A program made the position numbers and the translations under genes. DNA of 64,000 nucleotides from Nephrocerus scutellatus (Eukaryota; Arthropoda; Insecta; Diptera; Pipunculidae). Each line of letters opens with the position of its first letter. Within the stretch, counting starts at the first letter, position 1. The stretch covers positions 66,949,067 through 67,013,066 of the forward strand of contig OX352763.1 in the NCBI GenBank assembly GCA_947095585.1, read 5' to 3'. The notes below the pieces were generated by a model. It saw only the letters and a list, made by a program, of their open reading frames with translations, was not told the DNA's origin and ran no database searches. Below are positions 11,408 through 21,359 of this stretch, piece after piece.

Positions 11408-11462
11408 CTTGTCTTATTCTTTCTATTTTAATTTTTGGTGTTTTGTTTTACGTTATCGAAGA

Positions 11463-11480
11463 GTCCCTGCTCGGGCGCCA
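11463..11480 (-). promoter_or_regulatory. Primer binding site, gypsy copy 1
   Basis: On the minus strand TGGCGCCCGAGCAGGGAC, two bases from the LTR end. This is complementary to the 3' end of a lysine tRNA of the UUU type, with one base (G for A) differing from the canonical site. It sets the 5' end of the element and its minus-strand direction. Confidence 0.85.
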
Positions 11481-11482
11481 AT

Positions 11483-13186
11483 TATAACGGAGTTTTCCCA
11501 GCCGGGGTAAACTCAGCGTGACCAGAGTTCAGAGAAAAGGGGTCGTTACAATGAATTTATACTTTTGTGGGACTTTTAGTTATATTCAGTCTTTATTGCT
11601 TAAATTGTACTATTTTCATGGTGTGATGATGATCCTGAGCGATGCGTGGGCGTGAGCCTGCGACGATTGTGATTCCTGAGCGATGCGTGGGCGTGAGCCT
11701 GACGATCGTAATTCCTGAGCGATGCATGAGCCTGAGACGATCGTAATCCCTGAGCGATGCGTGAGCCTGAGACGATCGTAAATCCTGAGCGATGCGTGCA
11801 ACCTGGATGATGCGTGAGCGGTAGCCTGAGATGTGCGTGCAACCTGGATGATGCGTGAGCGCTAGCCTGCGATGAGCGTCCAACCTGGGTGATGCGTGAG
11901 CGCTAGCCTGCGATGAGCGTGCAACCTGGGTGATGCGTGGGGCTGAGACAATCGTGATCCCTGAGCGATACGTGAGCCTGAGACGATCGTGGTTCCTGAG
12001 CGATGCGTGAGCCTGACGATCGTAATTCCTGAGCGATGCGTGAGCGCTTGCCTGAGATGTGCGTGCAACCCGGATGATGCGTGAGCGCTGGCCTGCGATG
12101 AGCGTGGAACCTGGGTGATGCGTGCGACGGCGAGGAATGTGATGGATGCAATGGACGACGTTGGCAGCGATATGCTGCGCTGTACCAGCGTAAAACCTGC
12201 AGGGAAGCCACACAGCGAAATTACGTTGTACGACGGCAGAGTTGATGAATGCAATGGACGACGTTGGCAGCGATATGCTGCGCTGTACCAGCGTAAAACC
12301 TGCGGGGGAGTCACACAGCGAACTTACGTTGTACGACGGCAGAATTGTGATGAATACAATGGACGCGTTGGCAGCGATATGCTGCGCTGTACCAGCGTAA
12401 AACCTGCGGGGGAGCCACACAGCGAAATTACGTTGTACGACGGCAGAGTTGATGAATGCAATGGACGACGTCGACAGCGATATGCTGCGCTGTACCAGCG
12501 TAAAACCTGCGGGGGAGCCACACAGCGAAATTACGTTGTACGACGGCAAGAGTTGTAATGAATACAATGGTCGCGTTGGCAGCGATATGCTGCGCTGTAC
12601 CAGCGTAAAACCTGCGGGGGAGCCACACAGCGAAATTACGTTGTACGACGGCAGAGTTGATGAATGCAATGGACGACGTCGACAGCGATATGCTGCGCTG
12701 TACCAGCGTAAAACCTGCGGGGGAGCCACACAGCGAAATTACGTTGTACGAAGGCAAGAATTGCGATGAATACAATGGACGACGTTGGCAGCGATATGCC
12801 CAGTAACGTCGGCAGCGGATGAGTAGTGACGTCGACAGCGATTATGTAACTGACGTCGGCAGCGAAATGCAAAGCAAATGTTGTATGTAGATTAAGTTAC
12901 CACTTACTGAGGCGTGATCCAGCCAGCGCAATGGCGAACAAAGAAAGCGACTAAGAGAGTGATCGCCTGCGTGTTCGCCCTTTTATACCATTTTGCGTTG
13001 CCAATTCTCAAGTCACGTGCTGCGATGTGATTGGCCGGTCCGGTGGCGTGATGCTGCTGTTGTCTTTTATTTTATATGCATTTGTTGGCTGCACTGCGTG
13101 GGTACAGGGTGCACCCGAATTTGGGAAAAAGTATGTGGCATGTTTTGTGTGAACAAAATTCGGCCACAAGAATTTTGTTCTTCACA
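11483..13186 (-). repeat. 5' LTR of gypsy copy 1
   Basis: 1704 bp. Ends match 383-2050, except the inner terminus reads GTTATA instead of GTTACA. TATA box at 12977-12988 (GTATAAAAGGGC on the minus strand). The repeat-filled middle differs from the partner: short VNTR A (11630-12115) and expanded VNTR B (12130-12800). Confidence 0.9.
12130..12840. repeat. VNTR B, ~100-bp units, in 5' LTR of gypsy copy 1
   Basis: About six tandem copies of a ~100-bp unit containing gcgatatgctgcgctgtacc, gtaaaacctgcgggggagcc and ttacgttgtacgacggcaga. Units start near 12163, 12270, 12373, 12477, 12581 and 12684. The 3' LTR (1560-1690) has only about one unit. The long frames crossing this block on both strands are repeat artefacts. 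Confidence 0.9.
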
Positions 13187-13190
13187 CACT

Positions 13191-13461
13191 GAACGTCGAA
13201 TCCTTGCTCAATGGTCAGATTACTCTTGCGCAGACGGATTACTTCAATCCCGCTGGACCAAGGCATCACACCACAGAACACACTACCTAAAATCTCAGAA
13301 CTAAGTTATCTAACCATATTATAATCATTCCTTTTTTAAGAAAGAAAAATAAATATTTGAATTCAGAGTTCCAAAACAAATAAATCTTTTATTGTAACGA
13401 AACTACATTAAACGAACCCTGGTCACACTGAGGATACCCCGACTGGGAAGAACCTTGTTAC
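13191..13461 (+). mobile_element. Right half of the old plus-strand gypsy LTR
   Basis: Ends with ctggtcacactgaggatacc and cttgttaca, which is the reverse complement form of the terminus seen at 383-430 and 11483-11530. So it is a related LTR in the opposite orientation. A polyadenylation-like aataaa is present. It directly follows the CACT target duplication, and probably continues the piece at 1-378. Confidence 0.6.
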
Positions 13462-13669
13462 ACTGTTTCTCATTATGACGTAATAAAACGCTAAAACATT
13501 GAAAATTTACTCCCATCGCGCGCAAAGAAGTTTCACTTCAAAAACTTCGTTTTTCGGCTACAAACTTTTATGTATACAACGAAACGCACCACCCAGTCAC
13601 AATTATTTGGTAATAATCGCCAAAATATCTGTTTTTTGTCGGGCCTATTTCAAAGTATTTTCTTTTTTC

Positions 13670-14215
13670 CACGGATCACACGCTCCACACGCGACTCGTG
13701 ACACGCGTCCAACGCGAATGTCTAAATTGGCCCCTGACATTGAGCCGGTCACAAAATTTCAGGTCGTGCGAAAGGTGGTTAAAGAAGACCTAAAAAAACG
13801 AGAAAATGGCGCGATTTCAACTTATCAGACGAGCTACACGGGACTTAGACACTCATAAAATTTCAGCACTCCAAGTTGTGTGGAAGATGGCTAAAAAGGA
13901 CCTAAAAGAAGTTAAAAAAAAGCATCACATGCACCACACTCAACACGCTACAGGCATTATACGTGGAATATAAAAAATTCTATTTTGGACTTAAACACTC
14001 ACGAAATTTCAGCTCTCTAGGTCATGTGATGGTTAAAAAGAACCTCAAATAAGTCGGAAAAAAAAATTCCAATCCATCACACGGGCCACACGGGACACGC
14101 GTCATACGCGATATATAAGAAATGCTGTTTTGGAGTTAGACACTCACAAAATTTTAGCTCTCTAGGTCGTGTGGAAGGAGGTTACTCTTAAAAAGGACCT
14201 CAAAGAAGTCAAAAA
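13670..14215. repeat. Diverged ~130-150-bp tandem repeat
   Basis: Three to four imperfect units. Each carries an acacgcg/cacacggg-rich part, then aaatttcagctctctaggtc, gtgtgg...ggttaaaaa and ggacctcaaagaagtc. It sits right beside the Tomosyn exons, so it probably lies in their intron. No coding signal seen; looks like old satellite-like DNA. Confidence 0.7.
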
Positions 14216-14282
14216 TACAGAGAAAAAGGGGTCAAGTAAAATGTAAGTTTTTAAAAATTCGAGTACTTTTTAAAATACTTAC

Positions 14283-14417
14283 ATTTCTATGGCTTTATTC
14301 CAGTTAATAATGTACCCACTTAATTCGAATGACTCTAAGTGCACTACATGAATGTTTCCTTTCTCAGTTCCCACGTAAAGCCATTTACTTCCTATTGGCA
14401 AATGAATGCATGTAATC
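14283..14417 (-). CDS. Tomosyn: Tomosyn exon (WD40 region), downstream of the two exons seen
   Basis: Exon of 135 bp between an acceptor (TTATAG, 14418-14419) and a donor (GTAAGT, 14277-14282). It reads ITCIHLPIGSKWLYVGTEKG and then NIHVV..LSGYIINWNKAIE, the well-conserved Tomosyn/STXBP5 segment of the N-terminal WD40 propeller. It splices in frame to the exon at 14475-14663 over a 57-bp intron. Tomosyn is a cytosolic syntaxin/SNAP-25-binding regulator of vesicle fusion, related to Lgl. No stops or shifts are present, so this looks like a functional host gene. Other exons must lie outside the window or far across the repeats. Confidence 0.88.
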
Positions 14418-14474
14418 CTATAACAAAATTATATTATTTTTTGTTTAATAATTTACAAATTTACAAAAATATAC

Positions 14475-14663
14475 CTCTCCTTTTGAAATTTCAAACTATG
14501 AACTACTTCTGGATTTTTTTGTCGAATTTTCCACAAATGTAAGCTGTCATCTGCAGTTACAGTTACTATAGCACCTTCATTTATAAGAAAAATTATGTGT
14601 AGAACAGCACAAGCAGAATCCCCCTCGTGTTGTATGTGCGTATCAACTCCTGACTGACCAAGT
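14475..14663 (-). CDS. Tomosyn: Tomosyn exon (WD40 region), upstream of the two exons seen
   Basis: About 63 codons: LGQSGVDTHIQHEGDSACAV, then FLINEGAIVTVTADDSLHLW and VVHSLKFQKE. This matches the conserved N-terminal WD40 blade of Tomosyn (family length about 1,100-1,500 residues). The 3' boundary is a clear donor (AG|GTATAT at 14473-14474) and reading continues in frame at 14417. The 5' boundary is probably an AG acceptor at 14664-14665 (ACAAAAAG|ACTT), less certain. This and its partner are the only clearly intact host protein-coding exons in the window. Confidence 0.88.
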
Positions 14664-14760
14664 CTTTTTGTAAAATATATTATCATTGATGTAAGGAATT
14701 TTTATATGAGAATGAATTATAAAAAAAATTAGGTAATTGGTTTTTTTGCTTGTTTTTTAA

Positions 14761-15414
14761 TCTAATATATAAAAATCTCGTGTCACGGTGTTTGAGGCTC
14801 AACTACTCCGAAACGGCTCGACCGATTGTTATGAAATTTTTTATGTATATTTAGTAGGTATGAGAATAGGTTTTAAAGTGAAAAAAAATACCGCTAGGTG
14901 AAAAAAAAAAAAAAAATTTGAGAACGACTGGACTGATTTGGCTATAGTCCGAACATTGTTTTTGTGGTAGTATTTATGAAACGATTTGGCTCAAATTCAC
15001 ACCATATAATATTTAAATAAAAATAATGTCGTTGACAAAATTTGGAACGTGGGCGTGACGTCAGTGGGCGGGAGGTCAGTGGGCGGTGGTCAGCGGGATG
15101 GGGCAGCCGGGAAACGTGGGTGTAAGTGGGCGTGGCGTCAGTGGGTGTGAGGTCAGTGGGTGTGAGTTCAGTGGGCGGTGGGTCAGTGTGTATGAGGTCA
15201 ATGGGTGGGAGGACAGTTGGTGTGAAGTCAGTGGGTGTGAGTTCAGTGGGCAGTGGGTCAGTGTGTATGAAGTCAATGGGTGGGTGGTCAGTGGACGTGA
15301 GGTCATTGGGCGGGAGGTCAGTGGGCGGAGTCAGTGGGATGGGGCAGCCGGGAAACGCGGGTGTAAGTGGGCGTGGGTCAGTGGGCGGGTAGCAATGCGC
15401 CCGGGTACAGCTTG
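14761..15414 (+). mobile_element. Non-autonomous Helitron candidate
   Basis: Starts TCTAATATATAAAAATCTCG followed by a cacggtgtttgaggc region, the typical 5' terminus of insect Helitrons, preceded by A. The 3' end has a GC hairpin (gggcg ... cgccc around 15385-15402) about 10 bp before the terminal CTTG, followed by T. Insertion between A and T fits Helitrons; CTTG instead of CTRR is a mismatch. No Rep/helicase is encoded. The body is mostly a minisatellite. Confidence 0.7.
15058..15385. repeat. Minisatellite within the Helitron candidate
   Basis: Repeats of a gtcagtgggcg/gaggtcagtgggtgtgagtt type core, 11-22 bp, organised in a larger duplicated block: gggatggggcagccgggaaa occurs at about 15095 and 15336. 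Open frames on both strands here follow from the repeat and are not genes. Confidence 0.85.
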
Positions 15415-15975
15415 TCTACATATATAAACAAGTTTGGTATACATATAACTTTCTACCTGGTATTTAATACTGCCATTAGGACGTAACACGTTTTGAGAGT
15501 GCTTGATGAACCCATAGTTTTCGGGATCGCCTGGATTAATAGTGCTGGATAGAATGGTTCTTGTTGGTCGGGTATTGATGGAGGGTGAGGCTTCCGATAT
15601 CCCGATTAGCTAAGTTGAATAGTGGTGGTGAGTGATGGTATCGGGCTGTGATAATGGTGCCAAAATTTACAACTGTGTAACGCCCAGCACTTAGCTTGTT
15701 TTCTTTATTCATTTCAAATTAATACATAATTTTTATTTTTATTGATGTACTATCTATAAAACTCTACTAAAAGTGTTGAACTACTCTCTTAATGATATTT
15801 CAACAATAATGTTTGGTTTTTTGTTAAAAGATAATCCAACTATAAAAGGTTTTTTTTAAAAGAAGGAAAAAGTATAAAATAAAATTTTGAAAATATTTTA
15901 ATATATATAACGTTACGCACCATATGCATAAGAAATAGCATAGACGACATATAATATACATAACCGACACCAGTC
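15415..15975. other. AT-rich non-coding stretch with one unassigned open segment
   Basis: Around 15470-15620 the minus strand is open in two frames for about 45-50 codons, and one ends at a possible GTAGAA donor. I do not recognise the peptide, and it does not match the Tomosyn exon expected upstream. The rest is AT-rich, with no gene seen. Confidence 0.35.
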
Positions 15976-16110
15976 GTGTAATACAATAGCACGATGGGTA
16001 AGACCTCCGCCTGCCATGCAGTAGGTAGGGGGTTCGAATCTCATATGACCGTCAAAACATATAGAAAAACATATTTATATATATAAAATAATAAACATAA
16101 ATAAAGCAAT
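15976..16110 (+). mobile_element. tRNA-derived SINE head
   Basis: A-box-like tagcacgatggg (15987-15998) and B box ggttcgaatct (16031-16041), spaced as in a tRNA gene, followed by an AT-rich tail. A cloverleaf with proper acceptor pairing is not evident, so this is a SINE or tRNA pseudogene rather than a working tRNA. Confidence 0.55.
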
Positions 16111-16369
16111 AAAGGTATATGTACATATTCCTATAATGTTGGTATATAGGCTCGATATACAACGATAACTGAGGGGGGTGGGGGGGGGTGACCGATATTA
16201 TTGGCGAATCTATGGTTTTCGTTGTCGAGTGTATCTGTTAAGGTGGAAAATACTTAAAGGGGTTATCCCTTGGCTAATTTCGTGAAAAAAATCGTATGGG
16301 AAGGGGGGTTTATTTTCACCCCCTGTGGTGTACGTAGAGTTTTAAAACAGAGACAGACTTTTGACCTTA

Positions 16370-17010
16370 CATCACTTTACACCCTGTAACTCTTGAACGC
16401 TTCTAGCTACAATATCACTGTTGGTCTATTTCGATAGAAAATTAAATCTTTAAGGTCAAAAGAATGTAAATTTTTTAAATTCTTAAAACCATTACCGTTA
16501 TATACGTCGTCACAGCAAAAAAACAAATGTTTTTTTTTTAATTTTATTTTCAAACTATTATTTCGAAAAATGCAGTATTAAAGCCCACTGAATTTTCTAC
16601 AACTTCACCTCATAATATTTCTGCAATAGGTCAACAGGAACAGGATTAAAATTGAAAGTTTGTAATGAATGAAAACGTACTTTTGATACATGACGTCAAA
16701 CCCTATAACTCTTGAACGCTTCCAGCTATAAGCTTAATATAGGTCCTTCTAGAAAGAAAATTAAATTTCTAAGATCAAAATATGTACATCTTTTAAATTA
16801 TTTAAGCCATACCGATATAAAGGTCGTTAAAATCAAAACAAATTTTAAATTGTATTTACCAACACTTGTTTCGAGAAATGCTCTTGAATAAATTTTTTTG
16901 ACAAATACAGTATAAAAGCCTTTTGAATTTCTTACAAATCAATGGCACAATATTGGTACATTCGGTCAAGAAGAGGGAGATAGTGCGGGTTGTGCTACTA
17001 CTACTACTAC
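16370..17010. repeat. Diverged tandem duplication, ~319-bp units
   Basis: accct(g/a)taactcttgaacg at 16381 recurs at 16700, and similarity continues in order (ttctagcta/ttccagcta, gaaaattaaat, taaggtcaaaa/taagatcaaaa, gccattaccg/gccataccga). Two units are visible. No protein signal in either strand. Family unknown. Confidence 0.65.
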
Positions 17011-17078
17011 ATATAAGAAGAGTTGCATGACGTCTCAGTGTTCCTGCAACTACAGTGCAACAAAATTACTTTTGGAAC

Positions 17079-17134
17079 GGGTGCACTCTTACTTTTTTTT
17101 TATAATTTGCGCACGCGAAAAGGGGTTCGCACCC
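17079..17134. other. Hairpin gggtgc ... gcaccc
   Basis: A perfect 6-bp inverted repeat, gggtgc (17079-17084) and gcaccc (17129-17134), encloses a T-rich and gcgcacgcg segment. It may be the end of a small inverted-repeat element, but no partner or target duplication was found. Confidence 0.3.
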
Positions 17135-17224
17135 TTATTATGTAGGGCTATATGCTTGGCAAAGCGTGGGCGTTAAGGAAAAGGAGAAGAGGAGATGTCT
17201 ATGAGCTTGTGTCTTGAATGCCTG

Positions 17225-17345
17225 TTGTTCCGATTTCCACCTACTTTAAATAAATTGATGGCCGACGAAGCTGACAACTATATTTAATATAATAATCATG
17301 TATATAAAATGTATAATTAATACAACAACATCAACCGCATGCTCA
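17225..17345 (+). mobile_element. BEL LTR fragment
   Basis: Matches 35300-35400 and 35655-35755 (tttaaataaattgatggccg, aagctgacaactatatt, aataatcatgtatataaaat). About 120 bp only; both LTR ends are missing. Confidence 0.7.
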
Positions 17346-17937
17346 AATGAGGTTATACATTGTCACCGAGTGAGTATGTCAAATGCTTTCTAACTTAATA
17401 CAAATATACAATAAAGGTATAATATAGAATCACTGTTTTGTATATTCATATGAGTATTTATTCCCATTCGATAAATTTAAAATCAACTTTTCAATCAATC
17501 TACTACATTAAACATATTAAAATATTGATTTGCTTTATATAAGTTAAATTATTAAATTATTAATTCACTTTCTAAAAAATACTTTTCATAGCGGAGCTCT
17601 GATCTTTATTTTAAGATATTAAACTAAGAACTACAAACTTAAAACCAACAACTTGAACTGAACTGGATGAGTTCTTAATTAAAACTGATTACATTGTATT
17701 AGATTTTTAGATTAAGATATTTTATTTAACATTTATGTAATATACAATTTTGACTTAAAACTTAACTTATAACGTATTTACATTGTCTTTTTTTCGTATT
17801 GCTTATTATTAAACAATATTATTTACTACTTAATCTACTATATGTTTATATTTAAAGTAATTTAATTTTAAACGATAAATATTAAAATAAAATAAAAATG
17901 GAAAAAAATATAAAAGGGGGTATAAACAGGGCGATCT
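17346..17937. other. AT-rich stretch, no gene seen
   Basis: Very AT-rich, stops in all frames, no repeat matching other parts of the window. It may include the 3' untranslated tail of the Jockey element that follows, which runs on the minus strand. Confidence 0.5.
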
Positions 17938-18285
17938 TCAGCCTCTGTAATGTTGATTGCTGGCCTTCTCGAAGAAGGAGGCGTCTTGATTATTAAGCAT
18001 GTCGTTGTATCTAGCATCTGTGAATCCTCTGATGTTTATATAGCGGTGGCTTGGCTCGATTTCCTCGATTCTTAGTCCTTGCATCTCTGGACTTGGATGT
18101 GTCTCTAACCCATCAACGAATTTCTTTGCCATTTTGAACAAGTGGTCGGTTATTGGCAGCAGACCTGCCGCGTCGTAAAGCCTACTATTCGAGACTAATT
18201 TGTTACTATTTGGCACCCTCCAGAGTCCTGTACATATTCTCAGTACCTTTCTTTCGAATAGGGAGATCTTCTTCGTCGCTGTTGG

Positions 18286-19967
18286 TTACACGGTGAACCA
18301 TATGGGATAGCCATAGGTTATCACTGGCCTGATGAGCTGCTTGTAGATAAGCAGCCTGGTGTTGTTGGACAGTCCGTTTCGCCTTCTAAGGAGCGGGTGC
18401 ACCAAATGAAGAGCGTAGTTAGCTTTTTTCACCGTTAAATCGATGTGCTTGTTGAACTTAAGCCTCTCCGTAAAGTTGATTCCCAGGTACTTTGTTTCTG
18501 ACTTGGTGTTCATAATTGTGTTGTCTAAAAGAGTGATTTTTAAGCCTCTGCACCGGCTTACAAAATTTCTTCTTCTTGTTCTCGGCCCTGGCACTCGGAA
18601 GCAGATGAGCTCTGTTTTGTTGGCGTTGATCTTCAAATCCCACTTGAGGTAGTAGTCCCAAAGATTTCGGAGGTGTTCCTCCACTCTTCGGGCAGCTATC
18701 TAGGGCGAGAGAGAAACGGCATACGTGATGGACTCATCCACGTAAAGCGTGCTGCTTGTTCCGGCTGTATTAGTGGGTTGATCCGCCATGTAGATGTTGA
18801 AAAGGACTGGGCAAGTCTGGAGCCTTGAGGAACTCCGGCTTTAATCCCTTTCCTAGTGGATGAGTCTGTACAAAAATGAAAAATGAAAGTGAAAGAGAAA
18901 ATTTTTAATTATTTTTACAATATAATTGGGGAACCCAAATCTAATAAGTTTGAACAGTATCCCGTTGATCCATACACTATCGAAGGCTTTTTCGATGTCT
19001 AGCAAACAGGCTACTGTACTGCTTTTAACGTTTAGTGCTCGAGCGACGTTGCTGTGAAGTTTCAGCAGAGGGTGCATCGTAGAGTGCTTCTCTCGGAAAC
19101 CGAATTGAAAGGAAGGAATAAGGCCTCTTTCCGAACAAAACGTATTGATCTTTTTACGGATCAAAGACTCGAATACTTTGCTATACAACACAGTAAAGTT
19201 ATTGGACGGTAATTAGTTACGCTTGAGCGGTCAGTTTTCTTGGGTACTGGTTCTACTTTGGCCACCTTCAAGTTGTCTGGAAAGTAACCAGTAACCCGTC
19301 AATGCCCGATAATTCTTTTGAGTTTCCACTCATTATTAAATCACTGACAATAGCTGTTTTGGTAAACATTTCAACGTCTACGGGCGCTCTAGCGGGGTTT
19401 TCTTCACTAAACCGCTCTGCAAGATTACTTGCAGAAGTTGCGTCTTCCACAAGACTTTCCACCTCTTCCAAATAATCTGGAATATGCGTTGGTGGTCGGT
19501 CCGTAAAGCTCCTTTCAAAATGGCAGGCGAAAGCTTCGGCTTTTTCAACAGGACTGGATGCTACTTGATCTCCAAACTTGATACTCTCTGGAATGGAAAT
19601 ACACTTTCCGACCAGAGAGTTCGGCTTCTTAAAAGCATCAGGACCTGGTTTGATGTTCAGGAGTCGTTTGGTCAGGTCATCTTCCTGGTACCTTCGCAGT
19701 GCTTGACGAAACATGTTCACTGTACAACGCAGTTTCGAAAGTACAGACTGGTATTCGTCGTTGACTGTTAAAAATCCTCTGCAGGCGCTTCCTCAGCCGT
19801 TGCTTGTGAGCATATATTGCCTGTATATGCCCAGGCAGGTGTTGGAAGCGATCCCTGCTGGTGCGTATTGTTTTATGCCGATCGATGGCTGTGTTTACCA
19901 CAATCTCGAAATTTCTGATAGCATCATCAATTTCGTTATTCTCCAAATTTCTGCAGTCCTCTGGCAT
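18286..19967 (-). pseudogene. Jockey RT, fragmented
   Basis: 19268-19967 is the linker before RT. 18853-19191 has the FGFREKHST and LLDIEKAFDSVW motifs (first catalytic Asp). A gap follows, from which the YADD motif is not recoverable as an open frame. 18286-18684 has the thumb and after (INANKTELICF, YLGINF, QLIRPVITYGYPIW). At least two frameshifts. Confidence 0.75.
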
Positions 19968-19992
19968 TGTTAAATCAGCTTCAACTTCAGAT

Positions 19993-20535
19993 CTAAACCG
20001 GTTCCAGTTCTTTCCTGAAGTTGATGTGTAGTTCAGATGTTGGTGTGTCTTTCAGAATTTTCTGATTCAACCTCACTCGAAGCTCTATCGCCAAATGATC
20101 CGAGTCGCTATCGTGTGCCAAACAGAAATAATTTCTTAATTCTGGAAGGATATTAATAAAATTTGTAGTTGCCTGAAAGAAATCCAGAGTTGACGGTGTC
20201 CGAGGGTACGTCTTCTGGGGCTGTGAAACTACAGCCATGGTATGCTGATAAGGATTTGAATCCAGCCAATCTGCAATAGCCTTTCCTTGAATATTGCACA
20301 CTTCATCTTGCCATTGGGTGTGCCTAGCGTTAAAATCCCCTCCAACTACACAGTATGTGTGCCTAGAGGAGATGCCGCAGACAGTTTGCAGATCCCGTTG
20401 GATGTCTTCCCTCGTTGCGTTACAGTGATTGTACACAGATATTACCAGCAAGGTCTCAACCTCGTTGACTTTGATGCTTACAGCTGTTGCTTCCATGCTA
20501 CGCAACCCACTGATTTGACCCTTCTCGCCTGCCAT
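19993..20535 (-). pseudogene. Jockey endonuclease domain, partial
   Basis: Apurinic endonuclease-like C-terminal half: VVGGDFNARHTQW (catalytic Asp/Asn), TPSTLDFF and DSDSDHLAIEL (final Asp-His pair) are all recognisable. The first third, with the catalytic Glu, is missing. In life this nuclease nicks target DNA to prime reverse transcription. Confidence 0.8.
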
Positions 20536-20584
20536 AGTGTCCTTGATAAGGACCGCCGTGCCAGAGCGTCCACTGCTTTTGTCG

Positions 20585-20824
20585 ATTCTCTTTTGTTTGT
20601 CGTTTGTGATTTCTTCTTATCTCTCGATTTAGCAGAAAAACCGGTTTGGACGCGTGAAAAATTCATTTCTTTGTTATTTACTGCGAACACACATTCTCAC
20701 ATTTCTGCTTCTCTCTCGATTTAGCAAAAAAACCGGTTTGGACGCGTGAAAAATAGCGTACATGACTTGCAGAAAAGTGATCATGATAAACTCCACTTTC
20801 CTTGCTCGTTATGTAATATACTAT
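20585..20824 (+). repeat. Dispersed ~240-bp repeat, copy 1
   Basis: Nearly the same sequence as 63070-63322. It contains an internal duplication of tctctcgatttagca and aaaccggtttggacgcgtga. No protein product is credible. It abuts the 5' truncation point of the Jockey element. Family unknown. Confidence 0.85.
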
Positions 20825-20963
20825 GTCATTACATATAGTTATTATATGTAAATATAATACTTTATTGTTACATTTTAAAATATTCTCAAAATCTATTTTA
20901 TTAATAATGTTCTTTCTTTTAACTGGTTTAATTAATAATATTTCGCACGTTTCTTAATAAATT

Positions 20964-21359
20964 GTTGGTATGCTAATAATGTAAATTAATGTATTTTTAT
21001 TGGAAGCGATTTTTATTTTAGCAAATTCCAATAGTTCTTCAACATTTATAAATGGAATAGATTCATTTTTTAACATTTTTTCAATCATTCTTAATTCTAG
21101 ATTTGATAAAACAAAAGAGTTTGCCATATTGGCATTTGCCCAATTTATAGCATGAATTATATTATTATATTACTTGAATTTTATACTTTAATATAGATAT
21201 TTCTTCTTCTTCAAATTCTTCATTATTCTTTATCATATTTAATATGTTATTTGTTATTTTAGTTATATTATTTATACGGTCTAAAGATAATTTGTTAATT
21301 ATTATTTGTTTGTTATTATTTTTAATTTGTTCATTCATTCTATTATTAATTATCTGCAA
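20964..21359 (-). pseudogene. env: Errantivirus env remnant
   Basis: The first open piece (21165-21359) is a coiled-coil-like segment (DRINNITKITNNILNMI). After a stop, a second piece (to about 20964) reads VEELLEFAKIKIAS and LIYIISIP, a pattern I recognise from gypsy-type Env proteins. It is downstream of integrase, where env belongs. Short and frame-broken. Confidence 0.6.

Larger units (their letters stand above)
383..13186 (-). mobile_element. Long-LTR Ty3/gypsy element (copy 1), non-autonomous, with nested BEL element
   Basis: Minus-strand LTR retrotransposon bounded by LTRs at 383-2050 and 11483-13186 and by a 4-bp duplicated target, CACT (379-382 and 13187-13190). In transcription order: LTR, tRNA-Lys-type primer site, gag, protease-like domain, a Q/N-rich reading frame, a purine tract and LTR. 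RT, RNase H and integrase are absent, so it could not move by itself. A BEL/Pao element (3308-10362) interrupts gag. LTR ends, primer site and Gag are related to the intact element at 51686-61066. An Osvaldo/Ulysses-like clade is plausible from the long LTRs and tRNA-Lys primer, but this was not tested by phylogeny. Confidence 0.9.
17938..20560 (-). mobile_element. Jockey-type non-LTR element, 5'-truncated and broken
   Basis: Minus-strand remnants in order: endonuclease C-terminal half (19993-20535), linker (19268-19967), RT fragments (18853-19191 and 18286-18684), C-terminal tail (17938-18216). Frames shift several times. The ORF1 gag and the start of the endonuclease are missing. The other Jockey remnant (45850-48776) is a different subfamily with its gag kept. 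Confidence 0.8.

Noticed and set aside
15086..15427. Val/Ser/Gly-rich repeat proteins in the Helitron region
   Set aside because: Product of the minisatellite; open on both strands.
15976..16045. Functional tRNA gene (also 31030-31097)
   Set aside because: A and B boxes are present, but acceptor-stem pairing is not convincing and each is followed by a SINE-like body or tail.
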